Assembly: GCF_030767025.1 (NCBI RefSeq)
Contig: NZ_JASITE010000004.1
Location: 1-64,000 of the forward strand
Length of the DNA: 64,000 bases
Source of the DNA: Nocardia sp. CC227C
GTDB taxonomy: Bacteria; Actinomycetota; Actinomycetes; Mycobacteriales; Mycobacteriaceae
Direction of reading: 5' to 3'
Under the pieces are notes generated by a model, which had not been told where the DNA came from, did no database searches, and worked only from the letters and a program-made list of their open reading frames with translations. This document shows positions 26,431-36,000 of this stretch, piece after piece. Every line of letters begins with the position of its first letter. Within the stretch, counting starts at the first letter, position 1. The position numbers were made by a program, and so were the translations under genes.

Positions 26431-27933
26431 TTGCCGGAACGCACGAGGGTATCGACGCCGCTGCCATCGCGACGACCGGCCGCGCGGACGCGGGCCGGGC
26501 GGCTCGGTGCGCTGCGCGCGCTGTCCGCCGCCGCCGCGGTGGCGGTGCTGGTCGTGACCGGTCTGGGCTGGCATCAGGTGGACGGGTTGGTGTCGAGCAT
26601 CGAGCGCATCGGCAATCTCGGGCTGGGCGGAGGCCGCGACGGCGCGGTGGACATCCTCATGGTCGGCATCGACAGCCGCACCGACGCGCACGGCAATCCG
26701 CTCACCGACACCGAGCGGGCCCTGCTGCACGCCGGTGACGAGGAGGGCCTCAATACCGACACCATCGTGCTCATCCGGGTGCCCAACGACGGACGTTCCG
26801 CGACGGCCATCTCCATCCCGCGCGACTCGTACGTGGACATTCCGGGCCAGGGCCGGGGCAAGATCAATTCGGCCTTCGGCACCACCAAGTTCACCGAACA
26901 GCAGAAGCTGCTCGACAAGGGTGTGGACTCGACCGCGGCCGATGCGAAGTCCACCGAGGCCGGGCGGCAGGCGCTGATCAAATCGGTCGCCAACCTGACC
27001 GGCATCACCGTTGACCACTACGCCGAGGTGGGTCTGCTCGGTTTCGTCCTGCTCACCGATGCCGTGGGCGGTGTCGAGGTATGTCTGAACGACGCCGTCT
27101 ACGAACCGTATTCGGGCGCCGACTTCCCCGCCGGCGAGCAGCGGCTCGACGGTGCGCAGGCGCTGAGCTTCGTGCGGCAGCGGCACGGACTACCCCGGGG
27201 CGACCTGGATCGGATCGTGCGCCAGCAGGTGTACATGGCGCAGTTGGTGAATCAGGTGCTGAGCGCCAAGACGCTCACCAATCCGGGCCGCCTGCAACAG
27301 CTCAGCGACGCCGTAGGGCGCACCGTGGTGCTCGACGACGGCTGGAACGTGCTGGACTTCCTCGGCCAGCTCCAGGATCTCTCCGGCGGCCAGGTGAAAT
27401 TCGAGACCATTCCGGTCGAAGACCTCAACGGCCTCACCGACGACGGCGTCTCGGTGGTGAAGGTCGATCCGGAGGCCGTCCAGAAGTACGTGGCCGCCAT
27501 GGTCGGCGAGGAGAAGCCGGAGGAGAAGAAGGACGGCGTCGACCCGTCCACCGTCACCGCCGATGTGTACAACGCCAGCTCCATCGGAGGCCTGGCCGGT
27601 CAGGTGTCACAGGCGCTGGCGGGCAAGGGGTTCGGCACCGGCACCGTGGACAACTGGATCGGCGGCCCCGTCCAGAGCAGCCGGGTGCTGGCGAGCAGCG
27701 CCGGCGATCCCGGGGCGCGCGCCGTCGCCGAGGCCCTGGGCGGCCTGCCGGTCATGAGCGAGGCGGGCCTGGCGGCGGGGGCGGTGCGTGTGCTGCTGGC
27801 GGGTGACTACTCTGGTCCGGGCTCGTCGGCGGACGGCGGCGTCGACTTCACCGGAATGTCGACCACCCCCACCCCGGTGCCGCCCGCCCCACCCATCGAC
27901 GCCGGGCAGAACGGACCGAAATGCGTGAACTGA
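26431..27933 (+). CDS. LCP (LytR-CpsA-Psr) family cell-wall ligase, Lcp1-like
   Basis: Membrane-anchored phosphotransferase that attaches arabinogalactan to peptidoglycan; the Rv3267 orthologue does this. The 500-aa protein has a basic N-terminus and one TM (about residues 30-48), then the LCP domain: DILMVGIDSRTD, NTDTIVLIRVPND, SIPRDSYVDIPG, and the arginines of LSFVRQRHGLPRGDLDRIVRQQ. A LytR_C domain (VTADVYNASSIGGLAGQVS) and a Pro-rich tail follow. Start TTG 26431 after AAAGGA...GGGGA is plausible but not certain. It overlaps the next gene by 13 nt. Confidence 0.92.
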   Translation: MPERTRVSTPLPSRRPAARTRAGRLGALRALSAAAAVAVLVVTGLGWHQVDGLVSSIERIGNLGLGGGRDGAVDILMVGIDSRTDAHGNPLTDTERALLHAGDEEGLNTDTIVLIRVPNDGRSATAISIPRDSYVDIPGQGRGKINSAFGTTKFTEQQKLLDKGVDSTAADAKSTEAGRQALIKSVANLTGITVDHYAEVGLLGFVLLTDAVGGVEVCLNDAVYEPYSGADFPAGEQRLDGAQALSFVRQRHGLPRGDLDRIVRQQVYMAQLVNQVLSAKTLTNPGRLQQLSDAVGRTVVLDDGWNVLDFLGQLQDLSGGQVKFETIPVEDLNGLTDDGVSVVKVDPEAVQKYVAAMVGEEKPEEKKDGVDPSTVTADVYNASSIGGLAGQVSQALAGKGFGTGTVDNWIGGPVQSSRVLASSAGDPGARAVAEALGGLPVMSEAGLAAGAVRVLLAGDYSGPGSSADGGVDFTGMSTTPTPVPPAPPIDAGQNGPKCVN

Positions 27934-28640
27934 CCGAGACCCTCACCGAAGCGGTGCTCGACCCGATCCTCGCCCGCGACCCCGCGGGCCCCCGCATCAC
28001 CTACTACGACGACGCCACCGGCGCGCGTATCGAACTGTCCGCGCTCACCCTCGCCAACTGGGCGGCCAAGACCGCCAATATGATCCGCGACGAATTCGGG
28101 CTCACTCCCGGCGCGCGGGTGGCCGTGCTGCTGCCCGCGCACTGGCAGACCGCCGCGGTGCTGCTGGGCTGCTGGTGGGCGGGCACCGAGGTGGTGCTGC
28201 GCGCCGACCCGGACGCCGAGCTGGCGCTGGTGACCGCCGACCGCGTCGACGAGGCCGACGGCATCGCCGAGGTGGCCGCGCTGTCGCTGGATCCGATGGG
28301 CATGCCGGTGCGGGATCTGCCGGTCGGCGTCACCGACTACGCCACCTCGGTGCGCGTGCACGGCGATCAGTTCCTGCCCGGCGGCGTCGGTGCGGCGCTG
28401 GACGGCATGACCGCGGGCGCGGTCCTGGACGAGGCCCGCAAATCCGCCGCGCGGCAAGGCTTCACGGCCGAGGACCGGGTGCTGTCGACCACGCCGTGGG
28501 AGACGCCGACCGAGCTGATCGACGGCCTGGTGGCGGTGCTGGCGGCAGGTGCGTCGCTGGTGCAGGTGGCGCATCCGGATCCGGCGGCGCAGGAGCGGCG
28601 GGCGGCCAGCGAGCGGGTCACCGCGCGCCGCGGCGACTGA
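27921..28640 (+). CDS. TIGR03089 family protein (Rv3268-like)
   Basis: Conserved mycobacterial/nocardial protein, 239 aa, resembling the N-terminal part of acyl-AMP ligases: ITYYDDATGARIELSALTLANWAAKTANMI then LLPAHWQTAAVLLGCWWAGTEVV, without the P-loop or C-terminal lid. It is unlikely to be an active synthetase. It starts inside the LCP gene (13-nt overlap), so the two are coupled and a cell-wall-linked role is likely. Function unknown. Confidence 0.82.
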   Translation: MRELTETLTEAVLDPILARDPAGPRITYYDDATGARIELSALTLANWAAKTANMIRDEFGLTPGARVAVLLPAHWQTAAVLLGCWWAGTEVVLRADPDAELALVTADRVDEADGIAEVAALSLDPMGMPVRDLPVGVTDYATSVRVHGDQFLPGGVGAALDGMTAGAVLDEARKSAARQGFTAEDRVLSTTPWETPTELIDGLVAVLAAGASLVQVAHPDPAAQERRAASERVTARRGD

Positions 28641-28771
28641 TCGACGCCCGCGCGCGCCGCGGTACGCACTCATACCACGGTAGGACGTGCGGTTCCCGCC
28701 GTGGAACGTTTCGCCGGACACACCGGTTTCCGTACCGTCTAGGCATCCGACGACGACGGGAGTCAGCGGCG

Positions 28772-30067
28772 ATGATGCCTCGGTACTGGATTCGATGGAT
28801 GGTGGAGCAGGGTGCGCACCGCTGGGTGATGCGCTGGCAGGCCCGCCGCGGCGACCCGTTCGGCAAGTTGCACACCGAGCCGGAATCGCAGCGCGACCCG
28901 TATCCGCTCATCGAGGAGTTGCGGGCGCGGGGGCGGCTGGTGCGAACCCCGTACGCGTGGATCACCACCGACTACGAGATCAACCGAAGCATGCTGCGCG
29001 ACAACCGCTTCGGCGTCTTCGTTATCGACAATGTGAACACCCCCGCACCGGTGCGCGCCCTGGTGCGCAAGGCCGCGCTGCCCGCCAATCCGGTGGAGCC
29101 GCCGTCCATGCTCACCATCGACCCGCCCGATCACACCCGCATCCGCAAATCGGTGTCCGCGGCCTTCACCCCGCGCGCCATCGGCCGCCTCCGGGATCGG
29201 GTGGAGTCGGTCACCGCGGAACTGATCGACGCGCTCCCGGCGAACGAATCGACCGACCTGGTCTCCGCCTTCGCCGCGCAGGTGCCGATCGCCATCATCT
29301 CCGAGATGCTCGGCTTCCCGGACGACATGCGCGCGGAGTTCCTGGAGTGGGGCGACCGCACCACGCCCATGCTCGATCTGGGGTTGACCTGGCGCAGCTG
29401 GCGCGGCGCGGCGGGCGCCATCGCGCAGATGGACCGCTACCTCGACGGACATATCGCGCGGCTGCGCCGGGAGCCGGGCGAGGACATCCTCAGCAGCCTG
29501 GTCACCGCCGGACACCTCGACGAACGCGAACTGAAGGCCACCGCCACCCTGCTCATGGGCGCGGGCTTCGAAACCACCGTCAACCTCATCGGCAACGCGG
29601 TGGTGCAGTTGCTTGCGCATCCGGAGCAGCTGGCGCGGCTGCGCGCGGAACCGGACCTGTGGGCCGGTGCGGTGGAGGAGGTGCTGCGGTTCGATCCGCC
29701 GGTGCGCACGACCGCCCGGCAGGCGCTGTGCGATGTGGAACTCGACGGCGTCCGGCTGCGGCGGGGCGCGGTGGTGGTGCTCTCGCTGGCGGGGGCCAAT
29801 CGGGATCCGGGAATGTTCACCGACCCCAACCGCTTCGATATCACCCGCTCGAACGCCCGTGAGCACCTGACCTTTTCGAGCGGCATCCACACCTGCCTGG
29901 GGGCCGCGCTGGCGCGGATGGAGGCCACGCACGCGTTGCGCACCCTCTTCGAGGAGTTCCCGGAGCTGTCGCTGGCGGGCGAACCCGAATTGCGACAGCT
30001 GTTCACGCTGCACGGATATCAGCGCATGCCGGTGGCGCTCGGCAATCGAGCGCACGCGCCGGTCTAG
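28772..30067 (+). CDS. Cytochrome P450
   Basis: Haem-thiolate monooxygenase, 431 aa, soluble; substrate and redox partner unknown. It shows the I-helix oxygen motif LLMGAGFETTVN, the K-helix EEVLR, and the haem-binding FSSGIHTCLGAALARME with the axial Cys. The N-terminal RYWIRWMVEQGAHRW is amphipathic rather than a clear signal. The start is ATG 28772 or 28775. It ends convergently with a carboxylesterase, the two stops sharing 4 bp. No ferredoxin gene is next to it. Confidence 0.9.
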   Translation: MMPRYWIRWMVEQGAHRWVMRWQARRGDPFGKLHTEPESQRDPYPLIEELRARGRLVRTPYAWITTDYEINRSMLRDNRFGVFVIDNVNTPAPVRALVRKAALPANPVEPPSMLTIDPPDHTRIRKSVSAAFTPRAIGRLRDRVESVTAELIDALPANESTDLVSAFAAQVPIAIISEMLGFPDDMRAEFLEWGDRTTPMLDLGLTWRSWRGAAGAIAQMDRYLDGHIARLRREPGEDILSSLVTAGHLDERELKATATLLMGAGFETTVNLIGNAVVQLLAHPEQLARLRAEPDLWAGAVEEVLRFDPPVRTTARQALCDVELDGVRLRRGAVVVLSLAGANRDPGMFTDPNRFDITRSNAREHLTFSSGIHTCLGAALARMEATHALRTLFEEFPELSLAGEPELRQLFTLHGYQRMPVALGNRAHAPV

Positions 30068-31638
30068 TAGAAGCCCACGGCCTCGCTGCCCCACACCGCG
30101 TTCCGGTCGCGGTCGGGGTCGTCCACCACCCGGTCGTTGGTGTCGATGACCAGGGTGGTGCGGGTGTTCTCGTGGTAGGGCGGCCAGTGTTTGGACCCGT
30201 CCAGCGCCGCGGGCACCCCGTGTTCGGCGAAGGCCAGCCAGCGCCGCATGATGCGGCCCGAAACCTCCTGCGCCACTTTTCGTCCGCCCAGCCAGAAGGT
30301 CGGGTCGTAGTTGAAGGAGCCGAAATTTCCGAAGACGTACGGCAATTCGGTGGCGTGTCCGGCGCCGACCCGGGCCGCGCGCAGCATGGGGGTGGCGTAG
30401 TCGAAGCGATACATCCAGGTGGGCGAATGCCGGGAGTGGGCGTCGGCCACCCAGTGCGCGGGCATCCGGAACGCGGCGTCGGTGGACATGGCCAGCGCCC
30501 CGCGCGTGGAGCTGAGATCCGGGTAGGCGGAGGTGATCTCGGCGATCCGCTCGTGCGACAGCCCCGGATGCTCCTCGGCCACGCTGCGCAGCATGGCGTT
30601 CACCGCATCCGGGGTGACCGGCATGATCGGCGAGCGGAAGAACCGGAACAGCGACGCCTCGTCCTTGTTGGTGCCGATGATGAGCGGCACCCGATGCGAG
30701 CGTCCGTCCCGGAAGCGTTCGGTGGGATACGCCGGGAGGATGTCACCGTCCACCACCGGAGCGGCGGCCAGGCGGCCGGGTTCGGTGAGCGGCACCTCGT
30801 CCAGCAGCACCCCGGCGGCCGGGAGCAGCACGTCGATCGGACATTCCAGCAGGTCGCGCACGCGCTCGCGGGGCAGGTCCAGGATCTCGAGGTAACGGCG
30901 GGCCACGGCCTCGGTCCGCTCCCGGCCGAAAACCGTGGTGGCGGGCGGTGATTCGGCGATGGCGCGATGGAACAGGCCCGCCGCGCGAGGTGCGGTCAGC
31001 AGCGCGGTCACACAGCCCGCGCCCGAGGATTCCCCGAACAGGGTGACATTGCCCGGATCGCCGCCGAAGGCGGCGATATTGTCGCGCACCCATTCCAGGG
31101 CGGCGATCTGGTCGCGCAGACCCAGGTTCGGCGTGAACTCCGGCCCCAGCGAGGACAGGTCGAGGAAGCCGAGCACCCCGATCCGGTAGTTCACCGACAC
31201 CAGGATCACATTGCCGGTCTCCACCAGTTTGCGGCCGTCGTAGATCTCCTGGGCGGCGGTGCCCAGGCAGTACGCGCCGCCGTGCAGCCACACCATGACC
31301 GGGCGGGGTTCGTCGGCGGGCGCGGCGGGGGCCCACACGTTCACCCACAGGCAGTCCTCGCCCATACGCAGGGTGGAATCGACCGGCACCATGACGCCGA
31401 GGGTTTGCGGGGCGATCTCGCCGTACTCCAGGCAGTCGCGCACGCCCTCCCAGGGCTCGGGTGGTCGCGGCGGCGCGAACCGGTGTGGTCCGGCCGGCGC
31501 GGCGGCGTAGGGGATGCTGCGCCAGACGTGCACATCGCCCTCGCGGCGGCCGCGCACCGCCCCGTATTCGGTCTCGGCCACCGGGCCGTTCGCGAGAACA
31601 TCCGCCTCGAGGGCGTCGAAGGGTTCCGCAGCACTCAC
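30064..31638 (-). CDS. Type B carboxylesterase / lipase
   Basis: Alpha/beta-hydrolase of the carboxylesterase family, 524 aa, for esters of unknown identity. It has the oxyanion-hole motif VWLHGGAYCLG, the nucleophile in LFGESSGAGCV, the acid in IIGTNKDEASLF, and GAGHATELPYVFG with the catalytic His. No signal peptide is seen, so it is probably cytosolic. GTG 31638 follows a strong GAGGAGG. It is convergent with and touches the P450 gene. Confidence 0.92.
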   Translation of the reverse strand: MSAAEPFDALEADVLANGPVAETEYGAVRGRREGDVHVWRSIPYAAAPAGPHRFAPPRPPEPWEGVRDCLEYGEIAPQTLGVMVPVDSTLRMGEDCLWVNVWAPAAPADEPRPVMVWLHGGAYCLGTAAQEIYDGRKLVETGNVILVSVNYRIGVLGFLDLSSLGPEFTPNLGLRDQIAALEWVRDNIAAFGGDPGNVTLFGESSGAGCVTALLTAPRAAGLFHRAIAESPPATTVFGRERTEAVARRYLEILDLPRERVRDLLECPIDVLLPAAGVLLDEVPLTEPGRLAAAPVVDGDILPAYPTERFRDGRSHRVPLIIGTNKDEASLFRFFRSPIMPVTPDAVNAMLRSVAEEHPGLSHERIAEITSAYPDLSSTRGALAMSTDAAFRMPAHWVADAHSRHSPTWMYRFDYATPMLRAARVGAGHATELPYVFGNFGSFNYDPTFWLGGRKVAQEVSGRIMRRWLAFAEHGVPAALDGSKHWPPYHENTRTTLVIDTNDRVVDDPDRDRNAVWGSEAVGFY

Positions 31639-31734
31639 ACCAGACCTCCTCGTACTCCGTCATCGAGGGTACTGGCTGATACGACCGCGCTATCGACACC
31701 GCCGACCAGCGTGGCGTTGGTCTACCCTGACGTC

Positions 31735-31956
31735 GTGCCGAGTTATGCGTACCGCTGCCGCGGCTGCGGCGACACCTTCGAACTGACGCGTCCCATGGCC
31801 GAGGCGTCCGCACCGGCCACCTGCCCGCACGGGCACGAGGACACCGTGAAACTGCTGACCACCTTCGCGGCGGTCACCCGCGGGGGCGGCAGCCCGGCCC
31901 CCGCCGCCCCCGCGGCCCCGGCCGGCGGCTGCTGTGGCGGCGGCTGCTGCGGCTGA
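31735..31956 (+). CDS. FmdB-family zinc-ribbon protein
   Basis: Small putative regulatory protein, 73 aa. The N-terminal zinc ribbon is PSYAYRCRGCGDTFEL with a second knuckle TCPHGHED, where one Cys is replaced by His. A Gly/Ala/Pro linker ends in CCGGGCCG. GTG 31735 lies 6 nt after a TACCCT box, so the transcript is probably leaderless. Divergent from the esterase. Confidence 0.82.
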   Translation: MPSYAYRCRGCGDTFELTRPMAEASAPATCPHGHEDTVKLLTTFAAVTRGGGSPAPAAPAAPAGGCCGGGCCG

Positions 31957-32106
31957 GGCCACGACAGTCCGGGCTGTCGCGATCGCGCGTCGTCGTTTCC
32001 CCCGACGGCGGCGACGGTGTCCGCTGTTGCCCACGGTCCGCACGCTGACGCCGGGGTGATCGCACCCCTGCGTACGGCCGGGCCGCTGATCGCATGGCCC
32101 GGCAGC

Positions 32107-32281
32107 GGTCCGGGTGACCCCATGATCCGCCGGTCCGGGTGACCCCATGGCCCGCCGGTCCGGGTGACCCCACGATCCGCCGGTCCGGGTGACCCCATGG
32201 CCCGCCGGTCCGGGTGACCCCATGGCCCGCCGGTCCGGGTGACCCCACGATCCGCCGGTCCGGGTGACCCCACGATCCGCC
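32107..32281. repeat. 25-bp minisatellite, seven copies
   Basis: Within the gene-less gap 31957-32484, a 25-bp unit beginning GGTCCGGGTGACCCC repeats exactly every 25 bp from 32107 to 32257. The last ten bases vary among three versions (CATGGCCCGC, CACGATCCGC, CATGATCCGC), so the array is a patchwork of variant units. Confidence 0.9.
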
Positions 32282-32484
32282 GGGGTGGGTGACCACGGAT
32301 GACTCGCCCGCGGTCCGAACGCCCGTGCGGCACCGCGGCTGCGGCGACGGCAGTCGGCTCATGGCCGGACCGAGAACGGCTCGGCCGATCGGGGTCCATA
32401 CGCGGCGGCAGGCCCGAACGCGCCCGGCTCACGACGCGGCTGATTCGGGGCGACCGCGTCGGGCTCGGGAGTGACGGGCGCGCG

Positions 32485-32772
32485 TCAGTCCGGGCTCTCC
32501 TGGCGTTTGTCGGTGTGACCGAGGGAGCGGCCGGGGGCCACCTTGTCGCGGACGCGCTGTTTGAGCACGGCTATATCGGGAAAGCCGCCGTCGGCCTTGC
32601 GCTCCCAGATCTGATCGCCGTCGACGCTGATGCGGAAGATGCCGCCCTCGCCGGGGACGAGCGCCACCTCGGAAAGGTCGGTGGCGAAGGTGCTCAGCAG
32701 TTCCTGCGCCATCCAGCCGGCGCGCAGCAGCCAGCGGCATTGCGTGCAGTACTCGATCGCGACGCGAGGCAT
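32485..32772 (-). CDS. SelT/SelW/SelH (Rdx) family thioredoxin-like protein
   Basis: Small redox protein, 95 aa. It begins MPRVAIEYCTQCRWLLRAGW; the CTQC replaces the CxxU of the animal selenoproteins. The GEGGIFRISVDGDQIWERK strand and the GFPDIAVLKQRVRD helix are characteristic. Partner unknown. ATG 32772 lies 7 nt after TAGGGT on the minus strand, suggesting a leaderless mRNA. Confidence 0.88.
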   Translation of the reverse strand: MPRVAIEYCTQCRWLLRAGWMAQELLSTFATDLSEVALVPGEGGIFRISVDGDQIWERKADGGFPDIAVLKQRVRDKVAPGRSLGHTDKRQESPD

Positions 32773-32801
32773 GATGCGCACCCTACCGCGCCGGTGCGAC
32801 G

Positions 32802-32910
32802 GGTCCGGGGCGCGGTGCGACGCCGGTCCGAGCGCGGTGCGACGCCGGTCCGGAGCGCGGTGCGACGCCGGTCCGGAGCGCGGTGCGACTCGAGTCCGGG
32901 GCGCGGTGCG
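32802..32910. repeat. 22-23-bp minisatellite, about five copies
   Basis: The unit GGTCCGGAGCGCGGTGCGAC + GCC starts at 32802, 32825, 32847 and 32870, with a degenerate fifth copy. It lies between the divergent SelT/W-like gene and the MoxR-type operon. The rest of 32773-33096 shows no gene, in particular no SWIM zinc finger (no CxC...CxH in any frame I read). Confidence 0.8.
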
Positions 32911-33096
32911 TGGGTGCGGATCACGCCGGACCGCATCCGCCTCCGGGATCGCGAGCCGTCCGGAGCGAATCCGGCGGCGGGCGCGCGCGTTCCGATCGGT
33001 GGGCACCCGTGTTCCGATGCTGGCGCTGTCCGCCCGGAACAGCCGTACTTGTCGGTGGTCTGCGATAGAAATCCGGACAACGAGGAAGGGGGAACG

Positions 33097-36000
33097 ATGC
33101 CTACGCGAGAGACCGCGACGGTATCCGGCGATCCGTCGGCGGTGGCCGGGCAGCGGTCGGACAAGCGGCGCGCGCGGGTGAGCGCGGGGCTGGCGGATCT
33201 GGACAGATGGCTGGCCGATCAGGTTCGGACCGGTCTGGCGCAGGTGGATCGATCACCGCGGACATTCGAGGCGGTGGCGGCGCGGATGGTCGACGCGCAG
33301 GCACCCGGGGTGGCGCGGGCGCTGCGTGACCTCGGGCGCGTCGGAGCGCGGGCCGATTGGCCGCAGCGGCTGTTGCGGGAATTCGGCCGTCTGCACCTGC
33401 TGGTCGCCGCCCACCAGCGGCTCGATCACCTCTCCCCCGGCCTGCGCGCCAGCGTGCGCACCCATATCGGCTACCCCACGTCCGTGGATTCGGTGCGCGA
33501 ACAACCCGCGGTGCGCGACACCTGGCTGGTGCTCGCCATCCGCACCACGGTCGAGGACGGCCTGTACTCCCGCCGAATCTGGTTGCGCGGCACCACGACC
33601 GGACGCTGGGCACTGTTGCTCGACCACCACTTCGGCAGTCCCACCTTCCCCCAGGGCACCCCCGCGCCCGGCTTCCGCATCGACGCGGACCTGCACTACT
33701 ACCCCGCCGCGGCACCGCTGCGCGCGATCTGGGGCGAGCGCCACGGCCCCGCCGAACCCGACACCACCGGCGATCCGTCCCGCACCCCCACGGCGGGCGC
33801 GGACCGCGCTCCGAGCACCGCACCCGAGTTCGACAGCGCCCCGACGACACCGTCCGAACCCACCGCCGAAACAGCCGACCTCGGCGACGCCGCCACAGCG
33901 ATCGGGTCCGACACCACGGCACCATCCTCGACCGCCACCGATGCCGCACCCGACACCACCGCGGCAACCGGCCACGGCACCGCCGCCACGGGTGCATCCG
34001 CCGCCACGGCGGCCCCACACGGCGTCGCCGCGTCGGCCGAACCCGGCACGTGCGCCACGCCATCGGCCACCACAGCATCCGGGCTCGACAGCACCGCGGC
34101 GACGGCCGGACCCGAAACCCCGGCGGCAGCACCGGCGGCCGCGAGCGAACATCGCTCCCTCGCCACACCGACCGGCCCGGCCGGACACGCAACTGCCGCC
34201 GCACCGCGATCCGGCACCGCCGCCTCGCTCGCGGAATCCACCGGGACCACCGGGCTGTCGGACCCCATCGCGTCGACCGGGCTCGGTATTGCCGACGCGT
34301 TGGGTGAGCACGCCGTGGCGGTGGGGGCGGATCCGTTTCTGCGCTCGTGGCCGATGCTGCTGGTCGACGTGGTGCCGGTGCGGACCGAAAGTGGTTGGTA
34401 TGTGGTCGAAGCCGTGGGGGATTCGCTTCCGATCACAGTGGAGGACGGCGAACCGTGGCGCATGCTCGGCGTATCCGGCGGCCATCCGGTGACCGTGGTG
34501 GGCGAGTGGACCACCGACGGGCTGGTGCCGCTCGCCGTCCACGCGGCGGGGGCGGTTGTGGACGCGGTGGCGGCGGACGGTGTCTCGGTCGCCACGCCGC
34601 CGACGGCGAGTGCCCTGGGTGGCCGTCCCGGCACCGCGGCCGCCGCCGAGCCGGGCATCGCGGAACTCGTCTCCACGGCACTGGTCGGCACCGCCCGGCG
34701 CGCCGCCGATACCGCCGCGCTTCCGGCATTCGTCGCGGCGGCGGCCCGATCCGGCGACGATCCGGCCGTCGCGCTGCTCGAAGCCGTTGCCCTGCAAGAC
34801 TGTTTCCTGCGTGGAGCGGTGTCACCGAGTGCGGCGGAGAAGTCCGATACCGCCGAGGAAGACCCGCGTCCACCGCTGCCGCCCGCCGCCGCGGCGCGGC
34901 TGGGAGCCCTGCTGACCGGCACCTCGTCCTTCCTGGCGGAGTGGTTCGCGGCGGCCGAACCGTTCGACTACCGCGCCCCGGACACCATGTGCAGCCGCCT
35001 GCTGGAGCGCGCAAAATCGGTTGCCGTCCACCGGGAATCGCTGCTGCGCCTGGCCGGTGCGCGCGGCCGCTGGCTGGCGGCGCGGCATCCCGGCTGGCGC
35101 GGTCTGGTCCGCGCCGCCGCGGACGACGATTCGGTGTGGTCGCACGGCCGGCCGGCGGAGCGCCGGGCCTGGCTGGCGCGGCTGCGCCGCACCGATGCCG
35201 ACGCGGCTCGCACCGCCCTCGCGAACTCATGGCCCACCGAATCCGGACCGGGCATGGTGGAGCTGCTGGCGGTGCTGGCCGACGGCCTGTCCGCGGCCGA
35301 CGCACCGCTGCTGGAATCCGGGCTGGACGATCGCCGCGCCGAGGTGCGCAGGCTGGCCGCGGATCTACTGACCCGCCTACCGGATTCGGCTTTCGCCCGG
35401 CGCATGGAGCGGCGCGCGAGCGCATGGCTCACCGTCGGCGCGCACCCGGACGGACCGCGCCTGACCACCACCGGCCCGGGTGTGCTCGATGACGCCGCCC
35501 GCCGCGACGGCGTCGGGGATCCCTTCCCCCTCACCGCCTACCGCGCCGACGGCGCACCGGATCTGGCCGCCGAATGGCTGCACCGAGTGGTGGCCGCGAC
35601 GCCGCTGCGACACTGGGAACCGCTGCTGGGTCCGCCCGAGGAAGCGGTGCGGACGCCGATGGCGGAGGGGCTGCGCGGCCCGATGCTGCACGGTTGGGCC
35701 GACGCCGCCCTGGCACAACGTGATCCGGCCTGGGCGCGGGCGCTGTTCGCGATCATGGCCGAGGCGCCGGTGGCTGGCGATCCGGATATGGAGAAGCTGC
35801 GTGAACTGTTCGCCGTGCAGCCGCTCGACGATCAGGTGCGGCACCTGCGCCGCCTGGACAGCAGCTGGCTGGCCGAGATCGAATCGCTGCTGCGGGCGCT
35901 ACCGCATCCCTGGCCGGCACCGGTGGCCGAGCACGTGCTGCGCCTGCTCCTGGAGCGGGCGCGGCTGAGCGCGGACCGCCCCGGCGCGCCCAGTCTGGTG

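Noticed and set aside
28175..30067. 630-aa protein fusing TIGR03089 DNA to a P450
   Set aside because: The first 199 codons are an out-of-frame shadow of the TIGR03089 gene; the P450 starts at 28772.
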